Assembly (NCBI GenBank): GCA_958298945.1 | Contig: OY282606.1 | Location: 29,299,740 to 29,363,739 of the forward strand | Length of the DNA stretch: 64,000 bases | Direction of reading: 5' to 3' | Origin: Atherix ibis | Taxonomy: Eukaryota > Arthropoda > Insecta > Diptera > Athericidae | Shown here: piece after piece, positions 46,026 to 59,657 of the stretch | Position numbering within the stretch: position 1 is the first letter of the stretch | How the letters are laid out: every line of letters begins with the position of its first letter | The notes under the pieces: generated by a model | The model's database searches: none | What the model saw: only the letters and a program-made list of their open reading frames with translations | Told to the model about the DNA's origin: nothing | Made by a program: the position numbers and the translations under genes

Positions 46026-46819
46026 CATGAGGGCAGTCTGATAATTCAGTGATAAATGCAACAAACAAAGATGATATCAGTTCTTGTTTTCATCTAGCGT
46101 TGTTAAAAAGATTCCATACAAAATGTTATAAACATCTATTTATTAGTTTAGTATTTGAAGCCATTTGAAGCAGGCAAGATTTCTGCTTTTTTATTGATAT
46201 AGAAAAAAGTGAATTTAGTTTGTAAATAAAACTTTTTGAGAGAACAAACAATATCTAGTACGAAAACAAAGCTTAAAAAATATAAGGTTTACTAAATTTA
46301 TTATAGTTGTACGAGCACAATTGATGTTGAGTTCCGAGAACGGCAAATTTAGAGTACTACCATAATAGGACAGTTTATATAGCATAAATGTGCCAGTTGC
46401 ATAATGAAATCAAGACAAAATAGCCGCATGCGGCATAGAAAGAAATTTTATTTCATCGTGACAATGCACCTGCATATTCATCGTCAATTGCAACAAAAAA
46501 TGAGTACAATTATATTATGACTTGATTCCCCATTCACATTATTCTCAAGATTTGGCTCCCTATAACATTTTCCTATTTCCAAACATGAAAAAATGGCTTA
46601 ATAAAAAGTAATTTGTATCCAATTCTGAAGTTATACCCAAAGCTGAGGCCTTTTTACAGAGTTTGACAAATTATACTATACAAAAGGATTAAAGAAGTCA
46701 AAATATTATTGAATAAAATGTTCTAAGCGAAAAGTAGACTATATTGAAAAATATATGAATTTTTGTTGAATAAATTAATTATTTATTTTATTTATCACTG
46801 ACTTATCAGGCTGCTTTCG
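46026..46819 (+). mobile_element. Short mariner deletion derivative, TA-flanked
   Basis: 794 bp between TA at 46024-46025 and 46820-46821. Left terminus contains GGGCAGTCTGATAATTCAGT; right terminus, reversed, contains GCAGCCTGATAAGTCAGTGA. Plus-strand remnants: LFHRDNAPAYSSSIATK near 46455, then a decayed segment ending YSQDLAPYNIFLFPNMKKWL near 46540-46600, then AEAFLQSLTNYTIQ. The first half of the transposase is deleted. Same terminal family as 4878-5795. Confidence 0.87.
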
Positions 46820-46821
46820 TA

Positions 46822-48440
46822 ATTGTCCACTTAAAATAACATTAGTTTTATTTTATTTATAGCATAATTAATAATATGTCTTTAAAAACTTTACTAAAAG
46901 TCTACTTTATAAAAGGTCCTTGGTATGTAAATATTATTTAAAAAAAACATAAATAAGAAAATTATATATGAAATTGTATACTAATATGTGTATTTGTTAA
47001 CTTTTTATATTCTCGTACGTTTTCTTTTTGGAGAAATTCTAGAACTAAATTACTATCTGCATAATATTGTATTACTTACACCAATTGCGGTATAGTTTAT
47101 CGATTTCCGATATTATTTTTGATATTTTATGTAATGTATAATAGTAACAAAAATCTGTATCTATTCATATTTGTTTTTTGTTTGTTTGATTACTAGTTAT
47201 ATAATTTAATTAGAAGGATATCAACAATAACTTTAATAAAAATAAATAAATAAACATAAAAATAAAAGTATATCAACAATTAATTGAAAGACATTCGGTT
47301 TTTTTCTGTGTATTCTGTCATAGTACTTGACAAAAACGAAAAAAATGTCACTGCGTTGGTAATATTTTTATTTTATTTTCGTTAATTATTAAGAATCATT
47401 TTTACTATGATTTAGTAAATAATTCCTTATCGAATTTATAATATTCTAATAGCAAGTATACACGAAAAATTTCTTTAATGCTTATATAATCGGATTAAGA
47501 TTTTATGTTACCGTATGCAGAGATAAGTTTATAGAGAATATGATCGATTATACTGTTTAAATAAACTTAGTTTCTAACTTTCGATGAGGAAAAATCAACA
47601 GTAATGAAGCAAATATTATATATCTAGTAAAAGTAAATAAAAACTTAAATTCTATTCAGAATAGACTATAACTTTTAGGGTTGCTTAAAGCGACCATACT
47701 TTAAGAACAAAGTTTGAATTTATGAAAATACTAATGCGAATAGAATAACTTTTAGAATATGAATAAAAATATTAAAAACAAAATATGCCATCCTTATTAA
47801 TTGACGTGATATCAGAATATTTCGAATGAATGCCAACATTAAAGTAAGTATAGAGTATTTACCGTGCTTTCACTAAGAAAATCTCAAAAATGTTACTACT
47901 TATAATAAATATTCTACAATAACTTATAAGCTTAACTTAAATTATATCCAAACATGACATGAAAGTTATGATGGATTTTTTTTAGCCTTGATCTTGTAAT
48001 ATTAAATGACTAAACTTGACCTTAAAATGTACCTTTTCAATAAGTTGTCTAAAAGTTATCATACATAAAGTTATCAGATAGTTTTTTTTTGTAAAAGTCT
48101 TCAAGATGCTTCTCATGAAAATATTATTATTTTCTCATAACTAATTCAAATTATTTTCTTGCTTCTCACAAAGTTTCCGTTTTCTATATTAAAGATGCAA
48201 AATCAGTTGGTTTTTATCACAAAATGAAATTTATTTATTACGTAACATTAATTTAATGGAAAAGTTTTTTTTAAAACGCTTATTTTTTTTTAATTACTAC
48301 ACGAGACTTTTGGATTTGTTTTATGCGAAAAAAATTGCATTAGCGATGTCTTCAAATGTCTTTATTTGAAAATTTTAGAACAGACAGACTATGGTTTTAG
48401 ACTCTATATGTGAAAAAAAAACCAATTATTGTGCGCCCTG
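46822..48440. other. AT-rich intergenic sequence
   Basis: No gene or element recognised. Confidence 0.6.
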
Positions 48441-50400
48441 AATTAGCGACACTGAGACGAGATGGGCCTTTAAGGCCTGAGTTGTCGTGCCGCTAAAAGT
48501 TTATGTTTCAGTTTAAATTATTGCGTTGATGTAAGTAAATAATTATTGGCACTGATGTAAGTAAAGAATTATCGAAATTTGGTATGCTAGCCTTGTCTAT
48601 AGTATTGATGATTTGTTTGTTATGCAAAATTTAAACAGGTGGCATACAAATCATCAACACTATTATTGTTGCCTCCGGTAGCGTCACTGCCAGAAGATTC
48701 CATGGTTCAATGACGCTAAGTCAAATCAACGATGAAATCCGACAAAGCCAAATGTTTGTAGAAAAAAAATTGCAGTATATCTGATTCAGCACTGGGCCTC
48801 TTTCCTCTCCACCCAAAAGATTCCATGAAAATCCAGAGTGTCTCAATTGCTCGTGGAGGAAAATGGAATCTTCAGAAAAACAACATTCGCCGAATGGTTA
48901 AAATTTTAGTCAGCAGCAAAAATAAAGTAAAACAAAATGAGGCAATTATAGTAACCAACGCCCTTTTGGACGGAACCTTACACGATTTCCTCACTATATG
49001 TGTCGGTGTGCCAATAGCACGGAAAAAGCTAGTTAAGGCAACGGTAAACCGTAGCATTAGACTACCCAGTGGAGCACACCGGCATCTCCGGTGGCATTTA
49101 TACTGATAGAAACTGGTCCAAAAACCCATCTCTTTCGGTCTTCAAAAAGCTCGACTATACTTACTTTACAAGAACCTACGCCTTTCAAATAAGCTTCTCC
49201 ACACTTTAATCAAAAACATTATCATCTTTCCCAGCTCAAAAAGGATCTCATCATCCCTATCCTTATTAATATTCCACCTTAAAAGTAATTTCTTCATCAT
49301 CCCCCTCGATTTCCAAACTTTTCTTCCACAATACAGATTCGAAACCGTGGTTGGAAGCAAAGTTAAATGTGTCTGTTTCTTTTGGCAGGTTTAAAAAGGC
49401 TAGTACTGATCCATCCACATATAGACAACTTTTTTTTGAACAGTTGGATGGATAAAAAGACCATCTATTGTTATTCACGGATGCCACCCCTGACACCGAT
49501 ACTACATCTTTTTTGGTCGTCGAACTTTTTGGCTGCAGCACCCGCGCACTATGTTGTAGAATCTTTCCTTATAGAGCAACTCAATATTATAGGGAGCTGT
49601 GGGCCATCTAAACAGAAATTGAAATTCCGAGCCCTATTGTTTTTACCGGCAGCCTTGCCGCCCTTAAAGCAATTTGTGGCCCATCGACTGACCCTATACT
49701 TAGCGCAATTTGCATAGCCTACTTAGCAAAAGGAGTGTCGAGCCGGTGAATGTGGGAATTTTGGGCAGTGAAAGTGCTGACAAGTTGGCTTGAGAAACAC
49801 TACGTCGACCAGTGATCACAGTCATTCCCAATCTGCCTCGCCTACTAACAGAATGGAACTTAATACCATTAGATATCCGCAGACACCATGAGTGGGCCAA
49901 TAGCGATACATTTTTGTCGCCTCATTGGATAACCACCAATAAACCAGTCTATTCAACATCTATACCAAAATACTAGGCGCGGAAGCTCCTCAGAATCCGG
50001 ATTAGGCATACTGCTCTCAATCATAACTTCCTTTTTGGCAAAATAAATCCGGATTGGACATACTTTTCTCACTCATAACTATTATCCACATACTCTATCA
50101 ATGCCACATAACTAAAAATAACTTCTCCAGCACGATTCCTTCCATTGTGTAGCTGCTAGATCCAACAACTCTATTTCCTTACCCCCTATTTAAACTTCTA
50201 ACATATAACATACCAATCTGCTCCACAAAATATAACAAAATTCTCAATATTTTTTACTACTAACTACAGACCGGTCTCTTTCATTCAGATTACTTCCCAA
50301 GGGTAATATGAAGTCGCCATATGGCCGCACGGTCGTGGCGCTATGAAGTGGCTCCTGGCACATGTCCAAGCGACCTTACAAACAACAACAACAAAGCCAA
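48441..50400 (+). mobile_element. Decayed non-LTR retrotransposon with RNase H-like region
   Basis: A less AT-rich block. On the plus strand at 49440-49900 an RNase H-like domain can be pieced together: LLLFTDATPDTDTTSFLVVE (first catalytic Asp), then FTGSLAALKAICGPSTDPIL (compare FTDSLAALKAI), then VNVGILGSESADKLA (compare HVGI-GNE-AD-LA). Frames differ between blocks. It ends near 50395 with a CAA-repeat tail. The upstream open stretch at 48825-49106 could be ORF1 or unrelated. An RNase H domain in a non-LTR element suggests an I-type or LOA-type clade; the exact family is uncertain. Confidence 0.6.
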
Positions 50401-50479
50401 ATGCACAACCGGCATCATGATACTAGTTTACACGAGATAGACTTGGTTAAATAGCCTGTAATACTTAAAATTCAAATTT

Positions 50480-50785
50480 CTATAAAAATGTGTCATCATG
50501 CATGAAATATAATATTATTTAAATGGCCACAATAAAACATCTTTCAGAAAACGATCGGTTTGATGTAAATTTGATTTTGAAATGATCCAAATTTTGAAAA
50601 TTGTGTGCCTAAACATGGGTTTTGTATAGCATCAAACGCGCTGTGCAGCTTATGCAGTCGTATTATTAAAAACACAACAAATTAAAATCTTCAAGATCAT
50701 ACCGAAAATATTCTGTTCTCACACGGCTATAGCGCTCAGAATTGACGATAACGGTATGTTCTTCTTCTTTATTTACAAGGAAAGC
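50480..50785 (-). mobile_element. DD41D transposase fragment
   Basis: The minus strand reads TVIVNSERYSRVRTEYF from about 50757, then DLEDFNLLCF and a degraded block corresponding to QQDGATCHTA (YDCISCTARLM). The second catalytic Asp may survive in YDCIS, but the surrounding QQDGA motif is lost. Neither end was identified. Confidence 0.65.
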
Positions 50786-53221
50786 AGACCAATGATAATT
50801 TCATTGAGAAATCGTACTGCTTGCATACATTTGTGTATATTTTATTTTATGTAGACATGATACCCACTGACATCTAGTTTTCGTAATAGAAATTGTTTGT
50901 ATTCCAAAAGCTTAATTAATATCAATATTCCAAAAGCTTAATTAATAATACAACAACAGGCAATATTTATTTTTTGTACAATCTTTTGATATGAAATGCA
51001 AATTGTATTTTAGGTTATTTTTTTTTTTAACAAGCGCATCAATTTTTTATGCTTTCGGAGAGTTTTAAAATACGCCATTCTCCATGATGTGGTAGCATAC
51101 AGAAATGCTTGTATACTTTTGTTTAGATTTAGATACTTATCGCAGAGTGAAAGTTTAAGTGCAATCTTATTAAATTTCAAATAGTTTAAGAAAAAGTCAT
51201 TTTTTATATAAATAGTTTTATTCTTCATGACAGTAAATAGGAAGTTTTTATTCCAAAATACGAAGTATTTTGCAAGTAACATATGTGCGTTCTTACAAAT
51301 GTAGTCTCGCCATAAAAATGAATAGAATTTTTTTTGTAGAGGCCTATTAAGTTCTTCGGTAATCTAACATATAAAGGCTTTTTAGGTTCTCGGAGCTCTG
51401 TGTATGGTTATTCTGATTTATAACATATCATTCGTTCAAGAAATAACCCTCATCGCTGAAAAAAGTTTAGTTCGAATAAGTGCGAAACGGCAGAATCACT
51501 ACTTTTGCAGAAAGTTTTTATAATTTATACATAAAATGTTATTTAAAATAAAATATAATTCTAGATATATTTTTAACAACTGTTTGGAACCAGCAAATTG
51601 ACAACTCTATATTTATTTCATAAGTAGAGTTAATTGTTAATTATTAAATTTCTTAAAATTGTTTTTCTATTATTGTTGTAAATGATTATTTTTTCACTGT
51701 TTTTATAAACGACTTTTTATAAAATTTTTATTCAAATAATTGAAAATGTCCTGATAAAAAAAATAGAGTAATTCAAAAGATAAATAAATAAATTCTTCTT
51801 GAAAATATCTTATATTTGTAATATGCTTAAGGATTACATAATCTTTGTAAATAAAAATTTTAACAAATTTTAGAGCAACTTTAAGAAATATAATGAACAA
51901 AAACTTTATTTTCCAATAAACAAGTGACTATTTTTTTCAATTAGAAATTCATCAAAAATAATATTTTATTGGAATTTATCTATTTTATTTTCAGATATGT
52001 ATTTCACTAAATTCATAAATATAATTCTAGAAAGGCAAAATACCTACTTTAAAGGTAAATGTTTTATGATGCAGTTTAGAATATTAATTATTTGCAATAA
52101 TGTTTAATAGTAATTGTCCGTATAACAATACTCATACACGTAAAATATTGTCTATTTTAAAAAAAAAAGTAATTACCTTAAAAAAGAAATGAACTAAATG
52201 GAAATCCTTTATTGAGAAAATATATCCAATTTATATAATATGATTGTTCAAAAAATTGCATTTTCATTTTTATCCTTATCCAACCTTTTTAAATTTGTCA
52301 CTTTTTGAAGGTTATGTGTATATACCTTTTTTCATATTTTCACTTTTATAATATTGTCTGAATATTGTTTATCTTATAAATTTTAAATAAAAAATATAAA
52401 AAAAATGTTGACACAGAAGAAAATTGTACATTATTTACTATTATTAAGTCCATCAAATTGTACTGTCATATTCGTATCCTTAGATGCAATCATTTTCCGC
52501 AAGCAAATTTTATTATTGTTATTTTTTTTTTGCAAATAAAAAATAATACAATATTTATATGAAAAACCAACAATATTATGTCAATATATTGTTTAAGAAA
52601 ATTCAATTGTTAGTACTTTTCTGTATTCTATAAATGTCTGAGACGAAGACATTAAAAAACCATTGATTAAGATGTTGCCAGTTTATTTGTTCAAGACTTG
52701 TATTTAATTTTTTGTTTAATTTCATTTATTATGATTTTGAATATAAATTCAATTTGAGTGAAAAATATCTTTTCAATTCTATTATTATTTTTGTGTATTT
52801 GTTTTACATTTTATTTGTTTCTTAATCTTTAATAAATAATATACCCATAGCATAGTACTTACATAAATTGAAATTACTTTCTTTTGATTTTTTTTGCTTT
52901 AATAATGTAAAACATGTCAGATACATTATAATAGATTAAATTCGTTTCAGTGAAATTTTCATTTATTTAATTTATATTTAAAGCTGTTCAAAAATTGATT
53001 GCTTCGAAGAAACGTAACCATTCTATATATTTTGTATTTAATAATTATTTTTTAATTTCATTTTTTATTTTTATTTTAAAATGTCAATTTTATACAAAAA
53101 AAATAATTAAAAGTAAATATTATGTTTTTTGCAACTGCCTTTATCTACAAATATACAAAAATTTATATATTTACGAAAATTTTGTTTATTGTTTTTAAAA
53201 AAAAATCCTTTTTGGTATGTA
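50786..53221. other. AT-rich intergenic sequence
   Basis: No gene recognised. One exact 22-bp direct repeat at 50900-50921 and 50926-50947 (starting TATTCCAAAAGCTTAATTAA). Open stretches at 51010-51282, 51703-51900 and 52995-53198 have Phe/Lys/Asn-rich translations typical of AT-rich non-coding DNA. Confidence 0.55.
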
Positions 53222-54020
53222 TTAGGTTATTCGGAAAGTAGTCTTTCTGGCAGCAGCATGATTCCACGCTCATAAAATTTTTGTTCTTTGGTGGCAAAAA
53301 ACTGATGCAAGTGATTTTTGACCTCCGCATTTGAATTAAACGTTTTACCGTCTAAAAATTTTTGTAGAGACCGGAACAAATGATAATCGAAAGGTGTTTG
53401 GTCTGGAGAATATGGTGGGTATGGCAGTATATCCCATCCAAGCTCTGAAAGCTTTTATCGAGTAGTCAAACTTGTATGTGGTTTCGCATTATCCTGTTGG
53501 AATACTTTACCTTTCCTATTGACCAATTCTGGCATTTTTTCTTTAAGTGAATCATTCAATTTGTCCAACTGATGACAGTACACTTCAGAATTGATCGTTG
53601 TGTTGCTCGGTAGAAGCTCAAAATAAACGATTAATAGCATAACCTTTTTTTGATGAATATTGACTTTCGAAGTGCTTTGAGCCGGTTCATCTTTTCTACT
53701 CCAGGATCTTTGCGCTTAACATTGTCGTAGGCAACCCATTACTTATTCCCAACGATAATACGCTTCAAAAATGCATCATTTTCTTGGCGTTTGAGAAGCA
53801 TATCACAAACGTCAATGTGACGGCACAACTTTTTTTCCGTAAGAAGATGAGGAATCTATATGTCGAGCTTTGAGATTAAACCTAGCCGTTTCAAATGATC
53901 ATGAACGGTCGAATTCGATAAATTTAATCTCTCAGCGGTCTCACGAGTTGTTATTTGCCGGTTTGCATCAATTTATGCCTTTATTGTGGCTTCATCAGCT
54001 TCAACTGACCTTCCAGTAAA
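53222..54020 (-). mobile_element. Mariner relic, 5' truncated
   Basis: One terminus is visible at about 53222 (TTAGGTTATTCGGAAAGTAG). Minus-strand transposase pieces from the N-terminal side: LKRIIVGNK near 53760 (Asp of VTGDEK changed to Asn), YDNVKRKDPG, VYFELLPSNTTINSEVYCHQ near 53575-53635, KVFQQDNAKPHTSLTTR near 53460-53510, TPFDYHLFRSLQKFLDG near 53360-53410, ending with ERGIMLLPE. The N-terminal DNA-binding domain survives only in part near 53870-54010. Many stops. Confidence 0.82.
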
Positions 54021-57000
54021 AAGAAATTACTTCCTAAACAACCCAATCACTAATTAAAATATTTATATAATAATAAATAAGCCGATTTATTTATTTAGAA
54101 CATTATTTCTATTTATTATAAGATTTTCAACAACAAAAAATCGTCTTGTTTATTAATACATCAGGTGAAGATTTACTTTGCAAATTGTATTAAGGTTTAA
54201 TCAAAAGTAAATTATTGAGTATAAAAAATTCGTATCATTTAAAATTAACTATAGTTAACTTTAAATAATTTAATATATTTCTGCTTTTATTATAAATTTA
54301 AACTTGAAGAAACAGAATATTCTAATAATAGGTTTTTTTTCAAATACCTGCCAATAAGTTAATTAAAATTTTTAATTTAATAAACCTATAATCAAATAAT
54401 ATTTCTATTATTGATATTTTTCTTTACAATAATAATCCAAGGATTCTTTTTGAATAAATTCTATAATGAAATTATTATGGCGTATAGGAACAAGGTATCA
54501 GCGATTAATGATTTGAATTACGCCTAAGACTATGCAATAGCACATCTAGTCTATTTCCAACATCGTTCTTATCCCCGCCTAAACATACTCGTATTTCGTG
54601 TCGCCTAGATATTATGCTATTTAGCTTTTCTTATTACTCAGGCATCAGCTTAGAGAAAACATGTTATTCCCTCTACCCATACTCCAAAAATCAAACTTAT
54701 TTAAGAATAATACAAAAATATATATTTCCCTTAATATGTCTAAATCATATAGAATTTAATTCAATTCCAAAAATAAATTAAATTGAATTTTTTTTCATAA
54801 TATTAAAAGTTTTCATAAATATTTCGAATTTATTATTTATTAATAATTATACAAATTAAACTAACAGATTTTTTCAGATATGAGTATTTCTCAGAAAATA
54901 TTATATTTATTTCAAATTCAACTTACATATGTGTACGAGTATATTAAAATTTATGTAAATATTTGCATGCTACAGATAATAAAAATTCTAATAAATTATT
55001 CACATTAAAATATTTTATTCTTTTTCCTTTAAACAATCTAGCCAAATTTTTAAATTTTTCAACTATGAATTTTTTTTTTGCTTAAAAAAAAACATAAGAT
55101 AATATAGAGCGTATGTAGTGTTAACTTTATTTTATCTTTTTGTTTGAAATATTAATCATAATATAATTTAAATATGAGTTATATCAAAGAGTCCTTTAAA
55201 AAATTCTATATTATATCAAAAACATTTTATTCACTTTTTGAAAAAGATATTTAACAAAAGCTTCCTATTTCTTTCTTCTATATTAAAGCTAAAAAAAAAA
55301 CCCTTTAATAATAATGTTATCAATGTTTTCAAAAGTTTGATATATATTATGAAATTCCAAGAAATTTAAAAATTCGCAAAAATAGACTAAACATATTTTT
55401 TATACAATAAAAAATTGGAAAACCTTTTAAAATATTCAAATTTTCCTTTTTAGAAGTATTCGAAAAAGTCAGTCATGTAAATTAAATAAAAAATATATCA
55501 AAATTCGTATTATAATGAATTTTTTTATATTTATCTTTGGTGGTTTTTTTTATAGTATAGATTAAAGTTTGTTTAAGGAAAAACTAACAACAACAAACAT
55601 AAAATCCTATATGCTATTGTAGCAAATAAAATTTATTATCTCTAATTTTAGTTAATTAACGTTACAGCTAATACTCTTACTATACAAAATAGTGAAATTA
55701 ATTACACAGAATTGTTACTTACCAAAAGGCCAACAAACTTGCAATATTTGTTAATTTCCTTACAATATATTTTCTTTTTTATAAGAAAACCAAACACCTT
55801 TGATGATAATAATCAATTTTCATACAATTTTCTATTTTCATTTTTATGAATACGATTATAGATTAGTAATGAATTTTTTCACAGATTAATGAAAAAATGA
55901 ATATTAGTTATTGATTAATTATAGGTATTTTTTTTTAACCTGATAAAAACGAACACTAATCTTAATTAATTCAGTATCTATTATTGGCTATTAAAACTAT
56001 TAATATTTACTTGTAAATCAAAACACTAATTTCACTTATGGTTGTTGAATTTTATTTTTTGTATTTGTTGTAGAATTTTGTTTTAAAATATAGTAAATTT
56101 AATGCTATTAAATTTATTTTATATAATTTCTTTTTTTACATATAACATAAAAGATTTTAATTATTTCAATTTAGTATGTTTACATATAAAAAAAATCTCT
56201 TATTCTAATTTATATACATTAATATTTAACTATGAAATTTTTGTTCCGTTAAATTAATCCTTAAGACAATTTTTTCTTATGCGTGTAATCAGCTTGAGTT
56301 CCGATATTAAACTGATTTTTCATGTTGGACTTTTCCAAAGAGAACAACAGTCCCAGATGAATTTAACGCAAATATCCTTATATACATATCAATGATATCT
56401 TTCCATATAGTTGAAGGATTCTGTTTGAGTGGAAATATCTATTAAACTGATACATTTTGTTATACTTCAAAGCTTAAAGCTTCCTTCAAATTTTGCAGAG
56501 ACAACGTAAACAATTCACTTTATAAATAATTTATTTGCTAATTGGTGAGAAAATATTTTCATTAAATGTACATTAATAACTAATCATTAAACATTATAGA
56601 AATATTAAACGATCTCATTTATTTGTGAAAAGATAAATGTGAACACAAATGGTTTTCTACTTGAGTCAATTAACATTTCGATAATTTTAAATATTTATTA
56701 ATTTTTATCAACAACTATCTTTAATTATATACTTATGTATATTTATATTATATAAACTTGGGTATTATTAGAAATTATTTATTAAAAATGTATTTAAAAA
56801 AACAATTAGCATTTTGTTAATTTGAATGATAGAAAAAAAATATTCAAAATTTTAATACAATACTTTATAATTTTAATTTTTATTTTGATTAAAAATAATT
56901 TATCTTATATTTAAATTTAGTCAGTTTATTTCCAATATATTTGCTTACTAAATCTTAAGTTGTCAGTAAATGTGATTGCAGCAAAACACAATCCAAAAAA

Positions 57001-58022
57001 GAAACAATTTTAAATTTTTCTTAATTTTTTTTAAAGAAAATTATAAATAATAAAAGATATCTTCTTTTTTACTTTATTGACCCTAACTAGATACATATAT
57101 ATATATATCATTTCCAGCAAATACACTTACACGATTAGAGCTTTTTCAAAGGGGAAATCGCGCAGAATCAAAATTTATAAATTTTCTCCTGACCACATGT
57201 CTTCGAAACCAACAAGTGTTATTTCTCCTAGAAAATTGTAAACATAAACAGATACGATTAATACCCAATAAAAATGTTAGTATTTATATAGTATTTTTTA
57301 TTAAAAAAAATCTTTTCATTAATAAAATGCTCCTAGACCTTGTATTGTAATTTAAAAAAAAAAAAAACATTAACTAAGTTTGTCCAGCGGTCTAGAATCC
57401 AAATAGAGTTTTATTTTTCCAAAGCATACCACCTCAGATTTTATGGCTACGATTCTTTTATGGCTCAATCCAAATGGATTAACATCGGGTAAGTGGTGTC
57501 ATAAATGAAAACTAAGACTATATCTGTACTATAAAAAAATAAATGATGTTACTGCACCAGTTTCGTTAATAATACTTTTTCAACATGAAACTTTTATTAA
57601 CAATTTTACGTAAGCTAGACTATGTAATTTATTTAAACTAGATTACATGCCATCAAAATTGGAACTTTTTGGAATTAATTTAACATAATCAATCAGAAAT
57701 CAATTAGGAGCATGAATGTATGTACATATATAAATTTATTTGTGTTTGGAATAATTTTTTTGTCCAGAGGGAGTGGTTGGGCTAAAAATGCAAACCAACT
57801 TTTCAAGTAAAGGCATATTTCTACTAAAAAATTTTTTCATTTAATTTTGTTTTATTTACAATAATTTGGTACTCTTTTTAGGCATCTGCATATCTTTTAA
57901 AATATATTTAAAAACAGAAAAACTTCAATAAATAGAAAGATTACAGTACAATATTCTTAATTATTTTATATTATTATTGTTTTCACTATTTTACGAAATT
58001 TCTTTTTATAGTACATATACAA
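54021..58022. other. Long AT-rich gene-free stretch
   Basis: About 4 kb without a recognisable gene or transposon. Slightly less AT-rich islands at 54490-54690, 56270-56470, 57110-57250 and 57370-57500 give no recognisable translation on either strand. Confidence 0.55.
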
Positions 58023-58710
58023 AGGAGGTTTGTTCAAAAAGTATCCTGAATTTTGAATTTCCACGGGTTACGTATATTTGATTTTCGATTGTTTTTGTGG
58101 CGTTATGTTGGTACTCATGTCTTTCATTTATGCCGACAAGTTCGGCCATTTTGAATGTTTAGTTAAGTTTTGACAGCTACTTTGCTTGCACGTGTTTTGG
58201 TTCGTCTTCGATTTTTGCACCGCGACGACCCAAATTTGCTCCAGAGCGTCATAACTGGTGACGAATCATGGGTTTATGGTTATGACGTGGAAACCAAAGC
58301 TCAATCATCCCAACGGAAGCTGCCGCACGAGCCAAGACCTAAAAAAGAGCCAAGTTCGGTCGAATCTGAAGGTTTTGCTTACAGTTTTCTTCGATTGCAG
58401 GGGCGTGGTGCATCATGAGTTCTTGCCACAGGGTAGAACGGTCAATAAGGAATATTACCTGCTCACACATCGTTGCTTCTGCGCGAATTTTTGGCCAAAA
58501 ACAACACACTAATAATGCCGCAGCCGCATGTATTCCCCACATCTGGCCCCCTGTGACTTTTTCTTATTCCCGAAACAGATTCTTTGATCCATTTTTTGGA
58601 ATGGGCAAAAATTGAAGACGAGCCAAAACACGTGCAAGCAAAGCAGCTGTCAAAAATTAACTGAACATTCAAAATGGCCGAACTTGTTGGCATAAATGAA
58701 AAACATCTTC
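58023..58710 (+). mobile_element. Rearranged mariner derivative with two 5' ends
   Basis: Left arm 58023-58225: TIR (TTTGTTCAAAAAGTATCC) and 5' UTR in plus orientation. Middle: transposase on the plus strand from RDDPNLLQSVITGDESWVYG (first Asp intact) through FFDCRGVVHHEFLPQGRTVN, with the second Asp block deleted, to CDFFLFPK near 58560. Right arm 58570-58710: start codon region and 5' UTR in inverted orientation, with the outer TIR missing. The transposase/arm junction (CCCGAAA then AGATTCTTTGATCC) matches that of the element at 18391, so both descend from one rearranged ancestor. Confidence 0.85.
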
Positions 58711-58719
58711 GAGGTTGAG

Positions 58720-59260
58720 CAGAAAAGAATTGAGACTAGTACCACTGAGTATGGGGAACATTCATTATGAAGAGCACAACTTTTTTTGTAATAATGCATT
58801 TTTGGAGGGACGAGTAACAGTGGAAGACAAACCTCACTAACATCGAAAACTTATTAAAAAGGGGCGCGAGTGATTGCTCTTGTGCAAAAAGTCAGTCCAT
58901 TAAATGCCTCAGAAATAAAATGGTTAATTGCATCAGATTGGACATTGCAGATACTTGGATTCTCCAGCATTACAACGTCCACGGTTTTACGGTCACTTCC
59001 ATCAACGAGTTTTTGTCAGAAAAAAATTTATTCCTGTTATTTTCCAGCTTTCTTTTTATTTAACCAGAGACCATGTAACTTTTTTTTTGTCTTCTAATAA
59101 TAAAACACACTTGTAAAAATGTAATCTTGATTTTAACCGAGGAGCTGAAGGCGATTCCAGTAAGAGTCTTCCAGCTCTGTCTGATACGCAGAATGAACAA
59201 AATGCCTTCGTCGATGTATAGCTGCCAAAAAGACATATTCGAAATAGGACAATATAATAA
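58720..59260 (+). mobile_element. Family-3 mariner relic
   Basis: Plus-strand pieces in order: NNAFLEGRVTVEDKPH near 58795, WLIASDWTLQILGF / DIADTWILQHYNVHG near 58930-58980 (degraded HDN block), SINEFLSEKN, then TEELKAIPVRVFQLC near 59138-59180 and KDIFE near 59230 at the C-terminus. Frameshifts throughout. This copy best shows the family's C-terminal sequence. Confidence 0.75.
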
Positions 59261-59299
59261 AATTCTTGCAAAAAAATCAGGCTTACTCATTTTCTTTTA

Positions 59300-59484
59300 C
59301 ACCCCTGGTATTGTAAAGAACGGGAGCAAGAATGCCACCTTGAAGAACACCAATAACTTGAAATTTACTATTAATCCGGAATATATCGGAGATTGGCCAT
59401 AATTTGTATAAACATTGTAATATTGTAGATAGAACTTTATATTCATTTAATAAGTAATATGGATCACTTTCTTTAACTTCCACA
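59300..59484 (-). mobile_element. Short non-LTR RT fragment
   Basis: The minus strand reads FRINSKFQVIGVLQGGILAP then VLYN, matching the GVPQGSILAPLLYN palm segment of jockey-type reverse transcriptases with the preceding beta strands. Too short to place further. Confidence 0.6.
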
Positions 59485-59657
59485 TATTTAATTTTCTGTT
59501 ATACCTTTTGGGAATTAAATACTCATAATTGTATTAGTATAATTAATAGTAAAGAAAAACAATTATTATATTAGAAATATCCTCACCCCGCTACACCCCA
59601 AAAAAAATCTTTTTATGCTTCTATGTAAAAAATCAATTCTCATTAATTACAATATTT

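Noticed and set aside
49266..49541. Minus-strand open stretch of about 90 codons
   Set aside because: It overlaps the plus-strand RNase H-like remnant in antisense and shows no recognisable motif; treated as a shadow.
59056..59290. Minus-strand stretch that at first looked like more of the RT fragment at 59.3 kb
   Set aside because: The plus strand of the same region reads TEELKAIPVRVFQ and KDIFE, a clear mariner C-terminus, so the minus reading is antisense.
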